Shown: piece after piece, positions 14,904 through 25,385 of the stretch
How the letters are laid out: every line of letters starts with the position of its first letter
How positions within the stretch are numbered: the first letter of the stretch is position 1
NCBI RefSeq assembly: GCF_026191355.1
Contig: NZ_JAPHOQ010000004.1
Coordinates: forward strand, 124,001-188,000
Source: Legionella sheltonii
GTDB lineage: Bacteria; Pseudomonadota; Gammaproteobacteria; Legionellales; Legionellaceae
Direction: 5' to 3'
Length of the DNA: 64,000 nt
Position numbers and translations under genes: made by a program
The notes under the pieces: model-generated
What the model was told of the DNA's origin: nothing
Databases searched by the model: none
The model's input: only the letters and a program-made list of their open reading frames with translations

Positions 14904-15977
14904 CTAATCGTGGCGTACTCGCTCAGAAATCTGACATAACAATTCATAACCTGAGGTCCCTGCTGCTTGTGCGATTCGCTCAACTAAAACATGCGTACCC
15001 CAAAGCTCAACAGGTGCCCCAGGTTTAACTTCTGGATGGTCAGTTAAATCCACAGCAAGCATATCCATTGAGACGCGCCCTACAATAGGAACTTCTTTAC
15101 CTTGAACCCAAACGGGTGTATTCGCTGCGATATGTCGTGGATAACCATCGCCATAACCCGCAGCAACAATACCAATAATTGAAGCTTTTTCGCTTTTCCA
15201 AATACCCCCATAACCCACCTGCGCTAATGGCGGATTATAATGAACTGCACTGATTGCAGAAACAAAACGCATTACGGGAAGTAATCCTAGATCAAGCGCG
15301 GTCTGATTAGCAAATGGGGATACACCATAAAGCATAATACCCGGTCTGACCACATCAGCATGAGTCTGAGGAAAAGAAATAATAGCGGCTGAATTAGCGA
15401 TACTGCGCTGGCTAAATCCAGCAACAGAAATACTCTCAAATAAAGAAATTTGTTGAAAATTCTCTATACGTTCTGGCTCATCCGCACAGGCTAAGTGAGT
15501 CATCAAGCCAATATTTTGATCCACCCAAGGGCAAGCTTTCAATGCATCCATCACTCCTTGCAACTCATGGATTTTAAAACCCAAACGATGCATACCCGTA
15601 TTTACTTTAATCCATAATTTGATAGGCGTATCGAGTGGAGTATTTAAAAGCCATTGAATTTGATGAGGTTGGTGAATGACGCAACCAAATTGGTACTGAG
15701 CTACCGCCCTAAACTCATCGGGACTAAAGACTCCCTGGAACAGAATGCAATGAGTACGAATTCCTATTTTGCGAAGAACCATCGCTTCCTCAATACATGC
15801 CACCCCAAAAGCATCTACGTGTCCTTCCAATATGGGTGCTACCACATGCACACCGCAGCCATAGGCATTGGCCTTGACCATCGCAATTATTTTTTTGCCA
15901 GGAGCCAAACGTCTTATTCGTGCTAAATTATGGTGTAACGCATTGGACTCTATCACCAATCTGGTAGGTCTGGACAC
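14904..15977 (-). CDS. alr: Alanine racemase
   Basis: This PLP enzyme interconverts L- and D-alanine for peptidoglycan. It has 357 residues, the usual length. K35 (AMVKANAYG) carries PLP on the alpha/beta barrel, Y256 (VGYGGIW) is the second catalytic base, and the [11 protein letters not shown] motif at about 301-311 is conserved. The GTG start at 15977 lies one base after the dnaB stop (TAA, A, GTG), with AAGGGG about ten bases upstream inside dnaB. It is thus coupled to dnaB, a known arrangement in gammaproteobacteria. Confidence 0.96.
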   Translation of the reverse strand: MSRPTRLVIESNALHHNLARIRRLAPGKKIIAMVKANAYGCGVHVVAPILEGHVDAFGVACIEEAMVLRKIGIRTHCILFQGVFSPDEFRAVAQYQFGCVIHQPHQIQWLLNTPLDTPIKLWIKVNTGMHRLGFKIHELQGVMDALKACPWVDQNIGLMTHLACADEPERIENFQQISLFESISVAGFSQRSIANSAAIISFPQTHADVVRPGIMLYGVSPFANQTALDLGLLPVMRFVSAISAVHYNPPLAQVGYGGIWKSEKASIIGIVAAGYGDGYPRHIAANTPVWVQGKEVPIVGRVSMDMLAVDLTDHPEVKPGAPVELWGTHVLVERIAQAAGTSGYELLCQISERVRHD

Positions 15978-15978
15978 T

Positions 15979-17364
15979 TTAGTCTACCCCTTGATAACCA
16001 TTATATGCTAAATCTTCAAAACGAGTGTATTTACCGATGAAGGCGACACGCACTTTACCAATAGGGCCATTCCTTTGCTTGGCAACTATAATTTCTGCTG
16101 TACCTTTATCGGGACTATCTTCATTATAAACTTCATCCCTATAAATAAAACAAATTAAATCAGCATCTTGCTCAATTGCACCCGATTCACGTAAATCAGA
16201 CATGACTGGCCGTTTATCTGCTCGTTGCTCCAAGCTACGGTTCAACTGAGATAAGGCAATAACCGGTACTTGTAACTCTTTTGCAAGCGACTTAAGACTG
16301 CGTGAAATTTCAGAGATCTCTGCCGTTCGATTATCTGCACCAAATCCTGGCACTTTCATTAATTGCAAATAATCCACCACAATTAGGCCCAAGTTGCTCC
16401 CTTGATCTTTTGCTAATCTTCTGGCTCGCGCACGCATTTCCCCTGGGCTCAAAGCGGGGGTATCATCAATAAATAAAGGAGCCTCTGAAAGCATATGCAC
16501 TGCTGAAGTGACACGAGGCCAATCGTCATCATCCAGTTTACCTGTTCTAATCTTATGCTGATCAATACGTCCTAAAGAAGACATCATCCTCATTGCCAAA
16601 GAATCTGCGGGCATTTCCATAGAAAAAACAAGAACGGGTTTTCCAGATTTTATTGCAGCATGCTCTGCCATATTCATAACTAGTGTTGTTTTACCCATGG
16701 AAGGACGACCCGCTACGATAACTAAATCGGCAGGCTGTAAACCGGATGTCATTTCATCTAAATCGGACAAGCCCGTAGCAAGCCCTGTAATTGCATCGCC
16801 GTTATGATAGAGGGCATCAATTTTTTCTACTGCACGAACCAAGATTGATTTTATATTTTCAGGTCCACCATCACCAGCTGTTTGCTCGCCTATAGCAAAA
16901 ACTTTGGTTTCGGCCATGTCCAATAGCTCTGGAACTTGTCTACCCCCGGGATTATATGCTGAATCCGCGATTTCAGTAGCGACATTAATGAGCTGCCTCT
17001 GCACTGATTTTTCACGAACAATATCAGCATAAGCAGACACGTTAGCAACGCTGGGAGTATTATTAGCCAGTTCAAACAAATAGGCCTCACCACCAGCATC
17101 ATCCAACTCATTATGAGACTTTAATGCATCAAGCAACGTCACTACATCAAATGGCTGATCTTTCTTTACCAAAGAAGAAATTGCTCGAAACAAAATTCGA
17201 TGCTCAGTGCGGTAAAAATCTGCTTCGCATAATTTATTGCTGACTTTGTCCCAAACCTGATTGTCCAACATTAATCCACCAATAATGGATTGTTCCGCCT
17301 CTACTGAATGAGGTGGGCGTTTCAAAGGATCAACTGACTTTTTGGAATTTTGCAGATCATACAT
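15979..17364 (-). CDS. dnaB: Replicative DNA helicase DnaB
   Basis: This hexameric 5'-3' helicase unwinds DNA at the replication fork. It has 461 residues. An N-terminal helical domain (about 15-115, [16 protein letters not shown]) binds primase. The RecA-like domain carries Walker A (GRPSMGKTT, about 208-216), Walker B ([10 protein letters not shown]) and the arginine finger region ([12 protein letters not shown]). No intein or insertion is seen. The ATG at 17364 is preceded by A+T-rich sequence without a strong ribosome binding site. It is co-transcribed with alr. Confidence 0.97.
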   Translation of the reverse strand: MYDLQNSKKSVDPLKRPPHSVEAEQSIIGGLMLDNQVWDKVSNKLCEADFYRTEHRILFRAISSLVKKDQPFDVVTLLDALKSHNELDDAGGEAYLFELANNTPSVANVSAYADIVREKSVQRQLINVATEIADSAYNPGGRQVPELLDMAETKVFAIGEQTAGDGGPENIKSILVRAVEKIDALYHNGDAITGLATGLSDLDEMTSGLQPADLVIVAGRPSMGKTTLVMNMAEHAAIKSGKPVLVFSMEMPADSLAMRMMSSLGRIDQHKIRTGKLDDDDWPRVTSAVHMLSEAPLFIDDTPALSPGEMRARARRLAKDQGSNLGLIVVDYLQLMKVPGFGADNRTAEISEISRSLKSLAKELQVPVIALSQLNRSLEQRADKRPVMSDLRESGAIEQDADLICFIYRDEVYNEDSPDKGTAEIIVAKQRNGPIGKVRVAFIGKYTRFEDLAYNGYQGVD

Positions 17365-17473
17365 AGTAATGACACAATGACTATTTAGAACAGGCTATTG
17401 TAATGTGCTTTTGACAAATAGTCATTATTCTTGACTCTTTGAAGTAGTGAATTATCTCTACTTTGCAAGATAT

Positions 17474-17499
17474 CATCCCGAACAAAACTGTTCGGGATG
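17474..17499 (-). terminator. Perfect hairpin downstream of the DUF2147 gene
   Basis: CATCCCGAACA and TGTTCGGGATG form an 11-base perfect stem with a four-base loop. It begins 13 bases past the stop of the minus-strand DUF2147 gene and upstream of dnaB, and should separate the two transcripts. No long T-run follows. Confidence 0.65.
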
Positions 17500-17511
17500 T
17501 ATTTGAGGCGG

Positions 17512-17949
17512 TTATTGTTTTTGCCATACTTGAGTACGACCTAATAAAGAAATACCTACATATCCTCTGACTAAGAGTTTATTTCCTTGGACTGTCAGTT
17601 TTGCACGATAGATTTTACCTGACTTAGGATCTAAAATAGAGCCACCGCCCCATTCATTCTCACCTTCGCTCTTCAAACCCCACATAAATTGCAATCCTTG
17701 GATTTTCTTGCCTTTAAAACCACCTGGACATTTCTCACAAATTCCAGTATCACCAGGTTGTGGGAATACCTTATCGATGACTGCACTCAGCTCTCCACCA
17801 GATTCACTAATGGTGACAAGTGCTCTTTTTTTACCTGTTTTATCATCAATTGTGACCCAATTACCTACTGGTGCTTGAGATGCGGCTAGTGCTGCAGGCA
17901 AATAAATAACAGCAACAAAAAAACCACAAGCGAGCTTCCATAAGTTCAT
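17512..17949 (-). CDS. DUF2147-family secreted protein
   Basis: A 145-residue protein with an N-terminal signal peptide (about 1-22, cleaved after ALAA). The mature part matches DUF2147: GNWVTIDDKTGKKRALVTI near the start, a CEKCPGGFKG segment, and GGSILDPKSGKIYRAKL before a terminal GRTQVWQ. The family is periplasmic and of unknown function; structures show a small beta-barrel, lipocalin-like. The two cysteines in CEKC could form a disulfide. ATG at 17949 is used because GGAG sits six bases upstream. The longer start at 17973 would add eight unlikely residues. Confidence 0.88.
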   Translation of the reverse strand: MNLWKLACGFFVAVIYLPAALAASQAPVGNWVTIDDKTGKKRALVTISESGGELSAVIDKVFPQPGDTGICEKCPGGFKGKKIQGLQFMWGLKSEGENEWGGGSILDPKSGKIYRAKLTVQGNKLLVRGYVGISLLGRTQVWQKQ

Positions 17950-18190
17950 AATTTTCTCCATGTTTACAATCATTTAATAGCTTATGCCATGAATGAGAAC
18001 TATGCCAGTTTTTAATGCAATAAATTTTAAAAAGAGAATGGGTGTCCGAATACTTTTGTGATTTGGAAGCTGAGTTTGACAAACCGAAACTCAGGATCTT
18101 TTTACCATCATCCTGAGTATAGCGGCGATTTTCAATCATAACCCTGAGCTACAGCATGCCGTTCACGCGCTGCGGGATTGACGGGATTTA

Positions 18191-21100
18191 TTAACTCAAT
18201 GGCATAAATAGGTGTTCTATATCTTCTTCACTCAAGGTCATCGCTTTCGCAGGATCAGCGGATAAAACGCCTTCAACTAATTGTCTCTTTTTCTCTTGCA
18301 TCCCTAAAATAGCTTCCTCTACCGTACCCAAGGTAATAAGCTTATAGACAAAAACAGGGTTTTCCTGACCTATTCGATGACTCCTATCGGTTGCTTGATC
18401 TTCAACGGCGGGATTCCACCAAGGATCATAATGAATTACTGTATCAGCACGTGTTAAGTTAAGTCCGGTGCCTCCCGCTTTCAAACTAATAAGAAAAACT
18501 GGAGTTTTTCCTTCTTGGAATTTTTCTACCATTGCTTGTCGATGGACTGTTTGCCCGGTTAGCTTTAAATAATCATAATTTCTCGCACGCAACTCCTCTT
18601 CAATTAATTGCAACATGGAAGTAAATTGTGAAAAAACCAAAACCCGCCTACCCTCGCCCACCAAATTATCCAATAATTCCATCAACGCCTCGAGCTTGGC
18701 AGAGGTCCCATGTGCAATCGAGGCTTCAGACAAAGACAAAAGCCTGGGATCGCAACACACTTGGCGTAGCTTCAGTAGCGCGTCCAGAAGGAGTATATGA
18801 CTTTTACCCAATCCCTGCTTTGCAATTGCATCCCGAACTTTTTTCTCCATACTCATGCGAATCGCTTCATACAGATCACGTTGTGGGCCAATAATTTCTA
18901 TGGTTCGTGTCATTTCTGTTTTGGGTGGTAATTCACGAACCACCTGATTTTTTGTCCTTCTTAAAATAAAAGGCTGCACTCTTTTAATTAATATGTCCCG
19001 TCGGGTCAAATCTGCGTATTTTTCAATGGGGGTTCTAAACCATAGTCGGAATTGTTTTGCATCGCCCAATAACCCTGGCATCAAGAAATGAAATAAAGAC
19101 CACAACTCACCTAAGTGATTTTCCAAAGGCGTACCAGTCAGACATAAACGATGGGTCGCATGCAATTGCTGAATGATCTGCGTCGTCTTAGTGCGCGCAT
19201 TTTTAATGAATTGCGCTTCATCCAAAATCAAATAATAAAAAGGATAAGAAATAAATTTATCTTTATCACGGTGAATTAATCCATAAGTAGAAACAACGAT
19301 GTCATAGTCATCAAAATTATCCTGATGGCGCTCAGAACCATGATAAATTAAAACGTTTAAGTTAGGGGTAAAGCGTTTTGCTTCGGCGTGCCAATTTCCT
19401 ACAAGGCTGGTTGGTGCAACGATTAAACTTGCTGTTTTAATACGTCCTTGTTCTTTTTCATATTGCAAATGAGCTAAAGTCTGTACTGTTTTACCTAATC
19501 CCATATCATCAGCCAGAATACCACTAAAATGAGATACTCTTAAAAATTGCAGCCAATTTAAACCTTGACGTTGATAATCCCTCAACTGAGTTTGTAAGCC
19601 AGTTGGCAGTTGTATTTCAGGAATAAGGGTTAATTGCGAAAGCTTTCTTATTTGTTCTCTTAACGTTTCAGCGCCTTGCCAACGCGTTTTGGTTGCCGCA
19701 ATAGCCAGCTCTGCTTCGCGCATCAAAATAATTTGATATTTGTTGATTTGCACCTGTTGATTTCCATCAATATGACGTATGCCAAATTGCAGCAACAATC
19801 GAACTAATGGTTTAATTCGTCCCATTTCCAACTGCAAAGCACGTCCATCATTCAAGGGCAACTTGACTAATTGTGTATCAGGCAGATTATCCAAGTCATT
19901 CCCCCGATAACGCTGAATTAAATCTGCTACCAAAGGAACGATACTGACCGGTTTACCCTCAACCAAAATCCCTAATTGATATGAGAAAAAATCCGTTGTA
20001 CTTTCTGAGAGATCCGAATACCACTCAACTTGGTCAGCACTAATTACGTCTTGATATAAAGAACTAATACGCTCAACTCGCCAGCCACGACTTTCTAACT
20101 CGGGAATTAATTGACTATAAAGAAATTCTAAATCTGCGACGACCTGAATATTTTCCAAAACAAAATCGGCTCGTTTTATTTTTTCCCATTGTTCATGCTC
20201 CCATGCCCTAGGTACTCTTAACTCCAGTATTTCCTGTACTTCATCCCATTTGGATTTTTCAAAATCTTTATGCCGCACATATTCAATTAAAACCCCTTCT
20301 TGCTGACAAACAACCGTTTCACTTTCATCAGAACCTGCAATCATTAACCCCGCATAATCAAAAATAATACGCGCAATAAACAAAACCTGCAGTTCTTCTT
20401 CGGTGTCATAGAGCCAAGAAGATTCTTCGTCAAATTCACTCACGGCATCTAAAATGAGTACAGGTACTGGCATTATGTTGCGAATTTCTCGTTGTTCAAA
20501 AACTCGTGGCACAGGGAATTCAGGACATGTTTTAGCCATTTTATCTGCTAATAATTCAGCCTGTCCCATTGGAATTGGAGGTGCTTGCAATAAATAACCC
20601 AGTTGCTTTATTGGATATGAGGTAATTAAACGTCCCATTTTGCTTTCTGCATAATTAAAATACCAACTATCATCCAACAGCATGGGGTCAAGCGCATTCC
20701 CTTCATGCATTAACAATAAGTTCTGACTTCCATTATGAGATAACACCCATTCACAAGTACCTTGGATGGACTCACCCAGGTGAATTGGCTCATGCTGATT
20801 TTGTATAAAAAAAGCCCTGCCAGTTGCAATGGTTCGTTCTAACAATTCGCTATTGCGTATGATTAATGTATCAAACCACCCTGAAACACCGCATTTAAAC
20901 AACAGCAGTGCGACCAGATCATTATCATCACCAACAAAATGCTGTTTTTTAGAATCAGAAAGGCTGTTAAAAGTGATCATTTTTCCATAACCACCGCGCT
21001 TTAATAACTTGGCCAAAGCCAACTTAATCGCGACCCGGTGTTCATGCCCATCAAGCCTTAGTTCCAGGAGATAGACTAAATGATGGGTGACTTCCGTCGT

Positions 21101-21466
21101 TTTCACTACTGCTGCTTCTTGAGCACGTAAATTCTTCAACCAGCTATCGAGCTTTTTATCTAATTTATTGGCAGGCAAAGAGAGTAAGCTGTCCTTTTCT
21201 CGATCCCGTAGAGCAAACAAACACGCAGCAGCATGCTTGCAGTTATATTGATAAGTGCAAGTACAATGCGCCAATTTCTTTGGCCAGGCCTTCAAGTCCA
21301 TATGTACATCATAAATCTGACTTGAACTGCCTTTCACCCGCCCTTTGAGAAGCCCATCACTAAAACGAATGTTAAGCACATGCCCCTTTTCAAAATACTC
21401 TTGGCCACGCAATAATATTTTGGCCTCAAAGACTTCTGGCATTTTTGAGAGTGCTTCATTTAACAT
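18191..21466 (-). CDS. SNF2-family DEAD/DEAH helicase with SWIM zinc finger
   Basis: A 1091-residue DNA-dependent ATPase of the Swi2/Snf2 superfamily. A SWIM zinc motif lies near the N-terminus (C68, C70, C76, H78 in CTCTYQYNCKH). A long middle region follows, then the two RecA lobes: Walker A DDMGLGKT at 653-660, DEAQ box at 749-752, LTGTPLENH, and a helicase C lobe with GGTGLNLTRAD and the DRSHRIGQ motif. Such proteins remodel protein-DNA or RNA polymerase complexes. The SWIM finger and length set it apart from RapA. It appears monocistronic, has a weak ribosome binding site, and its exact role is unknown. Confidence 0.9.
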   Translation of the reverse strand: MLNEALSKMPEVFEAKILLRGQEYFEKGHVLNIRFSDGLLKGRVKGSSSQIYDVHMDLKAWPKKLAHCTCTYQYNCKHAAACLFALRDREKDSLLSLPANKLDKKLDSWLKNLRAQEAAVVKTTEVTHHLVYLLELRLDGHEHRVAIKLALAKLLKRGGYGKMITFNSLSDSKKQHFVGDDNDLVALLLFKCGVSGWFDTLIIRNSELLERTIATGRAFFIQNQHEPIHLGESIQGTCEWVLSHNGSQNLLLMHEGNALDPMLLDDSWYFNYAESKMGRLITSYPIKQLGYLLQAPPIPMGQAELLADKMAKTCPEFPVPRVFEQREIRNIMPVPVLILDAVSEFDEESSWLYDTEEELQVLFIARIIFDYAGLMIAGSDESETVVCQQEGVLIEYVRHKDFEKSKWDEVQEILELRVPRAWEHEQWEKIKRADFVLENIQVVADLEFLYSQLIPELESRGWRVERISSLYQDVISADQVEWYSDLSESTTDFFSYQLGILVEGKPVSIVPLVADLIQRYRGNDLDNLPDTQLVKLPLNDGRALQLEMGRIKPLVRLLLQFGIRHIDGNQQVQINKYQIILMREAELAIAATKTRWQGAETLREQIRKLSQLTLIPEIQLPTGLQTQLRDYQRQGLNWLQFLRVSHFSGILADDMGLGKTVQTLAHLQYEKEQGRIKTASLIVAPTSLVGNWHAEAKRFTPNLNVLIYHGSERHQDNFDDYDIVVSTYGLIHRDKDKFISYPFYYLILDEAQFIKNARTKTTQIIQQLHATHRLCLTGTPLENHLGELWSLFHFLMPGLLGDAKQFRLWFRTPIEKYADLTRRDILIKRVQPFILRRTKNQVVRELPPKTEMTRTIEIIGPQRDLYEAIRMSMEKKVRDAIAKQGLGKSHILLLDALLKLRQVCCDPRLLSLSEASIAHGTSAKLEALMELLDNLVGEGRRVLVFSQFTSMLQLIEEELRARNYDYLKLTGQTVHRQAMVEKFQEGKTPVFLISLKAGGTGLNLTRADTVIHYDPWWNPAVEDQATDRSHRIGQENPVFVYKLITLGTVEEAILGMQEKKRQLVEGVLSADPAKAMTLSEEDIEHLFMPLS

Positions 21467-21604
21467 AAATGTGATTTTTTAATGGCAAAGGGTCTATTTT
21501 AGACAATTTTTAGATTAATTAACATTTTTATCTTTAAATTAAGGGTTCTTTGTATTAGGGTATCCTGTTTACCACACCTTGGGGTTCTTTATAGAGTATA
21601 TATC

Positions 21605-23203
21605 ATGCAGAATAAGCTTACTGTACTTATGGCACAAATTAATCCGACTGTAGGCGCTTTAGCATCCAACAGGGATAAAATCATCGAAGTTATAAAAAGC
21701 AAACAAGCAGATCACCATGTCATACTCTTTCCTGAATTGGCTTTAACTGGCTATCCCCCCGAAGATTTACTCTTTCGCAAAGAGTTTCAACAAGCCGTTA
21801 CCGAACATTTAAAGCAAATTCAAGAGGCAACAAAAGACTGCTATGTACTTGTTGGACATCCAAGCCGGGATAGGCAACGACTATATAATAGCGTGAGCAT
21901 TTTTTATCAAGGACAAAAAATTGCAGAATACCATAAACAAAATTTGCCAAACTATGAAATTTTTGATGAAGCACGTTATTTTACCCCAGGGAAAAAAAAT
22001 CCATGCCTCTTGGAAATAAATAACAGCAAAGTAGGCGTAATTATTTGTGAAGATTTATGGCATCCAGGCCCTGCAGAAGATTTAATTGAACATGGAATTT
22101 CATTACTGCTCATTTTAAATGCCTCCCCATTTGATTACAGTAAATATCAAAAAAGAGAAGCCCTTCTTAAATCTTATGCCAAACGGGGTATATCTATAAT
22201 CTATGTAAATCAAATTGGTGGTCAGGATGAACTCTTATTCGATGGTCAATCATTAGCAATTGATTCTCATGGTGGAATTTGCGCACGGTCTCCTGCATTT
22301 AAAGAGGATTTACGTACGGTTGAAGTCCAGGCAAATCAGGTGAAGGGAGCAATTACCCCTCTTCTCGATTTTGAACCATTAATCTATGAAGCATTGATTT
22401 GCGGCACTCGAGATTATGTCAACAAAAATCATTTCCCTGGAGTTCTTGTTGGACTTTCAGGAGGAATTGATTCAGCATTAACGTTGACTGTAGCAGTTGA
22501 TGCATTAGGCGCAGAGCGCGTACATGCGGTTCTTATGCCTTCCCGTTATACAGCCCAAATGAGTAACGAAGACGCTTTAACACAAATAAAACACTTAAAT
22601 GTATCCTATTCCATGCTCTCTATTGAACCCGCTTTTGATGCGCTAATGACTACTCTCGAGCCCGAATTTAAAGGATTACCAACTGATACCACAGAAGAAA
22701 ACATTCAAGCACGAATTCGTGGTTTGTTGATTATGGCATTGTCTAACAAAACAGGAAAAATGGTACTTACAACATCGAATAAAAGCGAATCTGCTGTCGG
22801 CTATGCCACCTTGTACGGAGATATGGCTGGTGGATTTGCGGTATTAAAAGATGTACTTAAAACCCAAGTTTATGCTCTGGCACATTACCGTAACCGTCTG
22901 TCACAAGTGATTCCCGAACGAGTCCTAACTCGTGCTCCATCCGCTGAATTAAGAGCCGATCAAACCGATCAAGACAGCTTACCTGACTATGCAATACTGG
23001 ATGCAATCATCGTTGCCTATATGGAGAAATACTTAACTCCCGAAGAAATAATTCAGCAAGGTTTTGCCCCAGAAACTGTGGCTAAAGTAATTCAATTAAT
23101 CAAACGCAATGAATACAAACGTCGTCAATCTGCACCAGGAATAAAAATCAGTCCAACTGCTTTTGGTAAGGACTGGCGTTATCCTATCACGAATGGTTTT
23201 TGA
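21605..23203 (+). CDS. nadE: Glutamine-dependent NAD+ synthetase
   Basis: This enzyme makes NAD+ from deamido-NAD+, ATP and glutamine. It has 532 residues in two domains. The N-terminal nitrilase-like glutaminase has the triad E44 (LFPELALTGY), K111 (YHKQNLPN) and C148 (VIICEDLWHP). The C-terminal synthetase (about 260-532) has the PP-loop GLSGGIDSALT, TTSNKSE and the conserved RAPSAELRADQTDQDSLPDY. The ATG at 21605 has only a weak purine tract upstream. A hairpin repeat shared with the convergent downstream gene follows. Confidence 0.96.
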   Translation: MQNKLTVLMAQINPTVGALASNRDKIIEVIKSKQADHHVILFPELALTGYPPEDLLFRKEFQQAVTEHLKQIQEATKDCYVLVGHPSRDRQRLYNSVSIFYQGQKIAEYHKQNLPNYEIFDEARYFTPGKKNPCLLEINNSKVGVIICEDLWHPGPAEDLIEHGISLLLILNASPFDYSKYQKREALLKSYAKRGISIIYVNQIGGQDELLFDGQSLAIDSHGGICARSPAFKEDLRTVEVQANQVKGAITPLLDFEPLIYEALICGTRDYVNKNHFPGVLVGLSGGIDSALTLTVAVDALGAERVHAVLMPSRYTAQMSNEDALTQIKHLNVSYSMLSIEPAFDALMTTLEPEFKGLPTDTTEENIQARIRGLLIMALSNKTGKMVLTTSNKSESAVGYATLYGDMAGGFAVLKDVLKTQVYALAHYRNRLSQVIPERVLTRAPSAELRADQTDQDSLPDYAILDAIIVAYMEKYLTPEEIIQQGFAPETVAKVIQLIKRNEYKRRQSAPGIKISPTAFGKDWRYPITNGF

Positions 23204-23214
23204 ACGGGTAAGAG

Positions 23215-23308
23215 CCTCACTAAGTTAAGTGAAATTCCCTTCTCCCTATGGGGAGAAGGTGCCCTCCAGGGCGGATGAGGGTATTAATTAGGGCTAATGA
23301 ACCCTCAC
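23215..23308. repeat. Triple-hairpin intergenic repeat at a convergent junction
   Basis: Three hairpins in a row: CCTTCTCCC/GGGGAGAAGG, GCCCT/AGGGC and TGAGGGT/ACCCTCA. The unit is repeated in reverse orientation at 49911-49993 over about 80 bases with few differences. It separates nadE from the convergent 485-residue unknown protein gene and may terminate both. Confidence 0.8.
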
Positions 23309-23349
23309 CTATGATTCCTGGTTTCACTTTACACCTTGCCAAAATAAGA

Positions 23350-24807
23350 TTAAGGATGACTGAAAGGCCGACTTTCATTGATGACTTCATTGACCAATGA
23401 TTCTTCCATTCCCCTTTTACGTTGTTGCCAAAAAGTAGGTAACTCTGACAGTGCTGAATATCTATCTTGTCCTAACTTATTAGACTTTTTCTCTGGGGTA
23501 ATTTCTTCAACACATTCTTGCTTTGATTCAGAAACTACTTTCTTTGTAGGTTCAGGATCCTGCGAAGCTATTTTTTTTACGCGATCTTTCATATTTTCTT
23601 CAAGAAAGGCAAATTTCTTCATGTTTATTTTAGGTACCTTCGTTTTATTCTCTTCTTTATTAGGCTCATCAACCAAAAGTTGCTCCTGTTTGCCTTTATT
23701 TTGTAATACTTTCGACAACAAGACATTCATTTTATCGCGGGTTGCAGTAGCGATGGACTGTTTGGTATTCAATTGCAACAAATAAGCTTTTAATTGCAGC
23801 ACATCCGCTTCGCTAAATGAGCCTTGATGATGAGCTAACCAGGAAGACATTGCCGGATGATCAGTGAAACTAATTTGGTGAGGAACCCCCATACTATTTA
23901 TCCACCAAAGGCTTGGCCCTGTTTCTTGATGGCGCAAAACAAAAGCGGAGGTAATCCCATTTCGAATCAGATCCTCATTACTCAATTCAGGATCAATATG
24001 TACTTTAACCTTAGCAACATATTCTTCTCTTGCTTTAACACACTCTCTCTTAATTTGTTTTAGATGGATGGTATGTAATTTTTCTATATCTTTTTCTTCT
24101 AGAGTTGCCAATTTCTGCGCTAACTCTTTACCTGGAATAAGAGGATAAACTTGACCCGTTACATCGACCCAAGAAAGATGCCATTGCTGATTGTTAAAAC
24201 TAAGGGAAAAAATAATTTTGTTTTGTTGTTTGGATTGATAATTTTTGGCAGTTTCCAGATCATTAAAAACCATTACATTTTCAACCAGTTGGCGAGCACT
24301 TTCATGTGCTGCCTGACACTCTAATTCTCGATTTTTTTTGTCTTCTAATGAAAGTTTGCGCTGAGCCAAATAACTGTTGACCTCTACCATTACTTCATTT
24401 TTGAGAGCCTTTAGAAAAGAAGGGATAAGATGTTCTTCTACCGGTTGGAACTCGGAGTTAGCTAGGTATACAGCATCCGCTATCTGGCGAAAAAGGAAAT
24501 AATTATAGGAACTATCTACATTCCACTCCCCCTCACTAATCATCAGTTTAAACTCGAGTAATCGAGTATAAGCATCAGGAAAGTTTTCCATTACATTAAT
24601 CGATTGTTCTACTTTATCACCACGTGTTCTGGTGAATTGATAAACCCAGCCTGTTAACCATGATTTTACAGGTCGTTGATACTCCTTTTCTGCTCTTTGG
24701 GCAATGGCAACTATCTTTTCACGCCCTTCTACTGTCTCATTAGCAAGTATCGCTATTACTTGCTCAACAAATTCTTTAGCTATTTTAAATGGGGTTTTTT
24801 TTGGCAT
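23350..24807 (-). CDS. Large protein of unknown function, possible Dot/Icm substrate
   Basis: I do not recognise this 485-residue protein. It has no signal peptide or membrane segment, is mostly helical and highly charged, and contains a Trp-containing block around residues 205-250 (WHLSWVDVTGQVYPLIPGKE) echoed at about 300-335 (ALRHQETGPSLWWINSMGVPH-like), which may be two copies of one small beta fold. The C-terminal 110 residues are Lys/Glu-rich and probably disordered, ending MEESLVNEVINESRPFSHP, with acidic spacing that resembles effector tails. ATG at 24807 is used because AAGGAG lies about eight bases upstream; the frame is open to 24834. Effector status is inference from composition and genus. 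Confidence 0.75.
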   Translation of the reverse strand: MPKKTPFKIAKEFVEQVIAILANETVEGREKIVAIAQRAEKEYQRPVKSWLTGWVYQFTRTRGDKVEQSINVMENFPDAYTRLLEFKLMISEGEWNVDSSYNYFLFRQIADAVYLANSEFQPVEEHLIPSFLKALKNEVMVEVNSYLAQRKLSLEDKKNRELECQAAHESARQLVENVMVFNDLETAKNYQSKQQNKIIFSLSFNNQQWHLSWVDVTGQVYPLIPGKELAQKLATLEEKDIEKLHTIHLKQIKRECVKAREEYVAKVKVHIDPELSNEDLIRNGITSAFVLRHQETGPSLWWINSMGVPHQISFTDHPAMSSWLAHHQGSFSEADVLQLKAYLLQLNTKQSIATATRDKMNVLLSKVLQNKGKQEQLLVDEPNKEENKTKVPKINMKKFAFLEENMKDRVKKIASQDPEPTKKVVSESKQECVEEITPEKKSNKLGQDRYSALSELPTFWQQRKRGMEESLVNEVINESRPFSHP

Positions 24808-25385
24808 TTTTTGAAACTCCTTTTCATGATGCAAAAATTTATCTTTGCATTAATGTTAATTTGATACAAGTAGAAAATTATTATGCTAAATTGATTGCAT
24901 GAATGTAGTCATGTTAATTTTTCTACACCACACTAAATTATAATAATTAACCCTCTCTAAACATCATCACTTTCCATTGACTTAGAGTTTGGACTTGCAT
25001 TTCAAAGAAAAAATTGGATTCATTCCCGCTTTAAATCACTGCATTAAGAAGCTATTTGTAGCACTCATTTGAGTACGACATGTCATTACTTTTTGAATGC
25101 ATTTTTTAGAGTGCCAGTTGGAAGTATAGTCTTTGTTCTAGATCCTGCCAAAAGGATTAGTAAACTATTCAAAATTACATCAATGTCATTTTTGATAATG
25201 ATTTTATTGAGGAATACTTATCAAGTGGAATAACAGGTCACTTTTTAAAGCAAAAACAACTTTATATCAAACCAAAATCGCATTAACGCTTCTCTTTTCC
25301 AAAAATATGCATTTCCAATACTTGCAAATTTAAAGTAACACGTTAACATGATTCCACAAAAAAATAATAACAACAAAGGGATGTT
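24808..25385. other. Long A+T-rich intergenic region between divergent genes
   Basis: These 578 bases lie between the start of the 485-residue unknown protein (minus) and the start of the barrel protein (plus). No frame over 60 codons here looks coding, and there is no tRNA or hairpin repeat. The A+T-rich blocks at 24840-24960 and 25180-25370 probably contain the two promoters. A fragment or small RNA cannot be excluded. Confidence 0.5.

Noticed and set aside
18120-18190. Additional TCATCC-type repeat before the SNF2 gene end
   Set aside because: Matches to the family are short and the far end is not clear.
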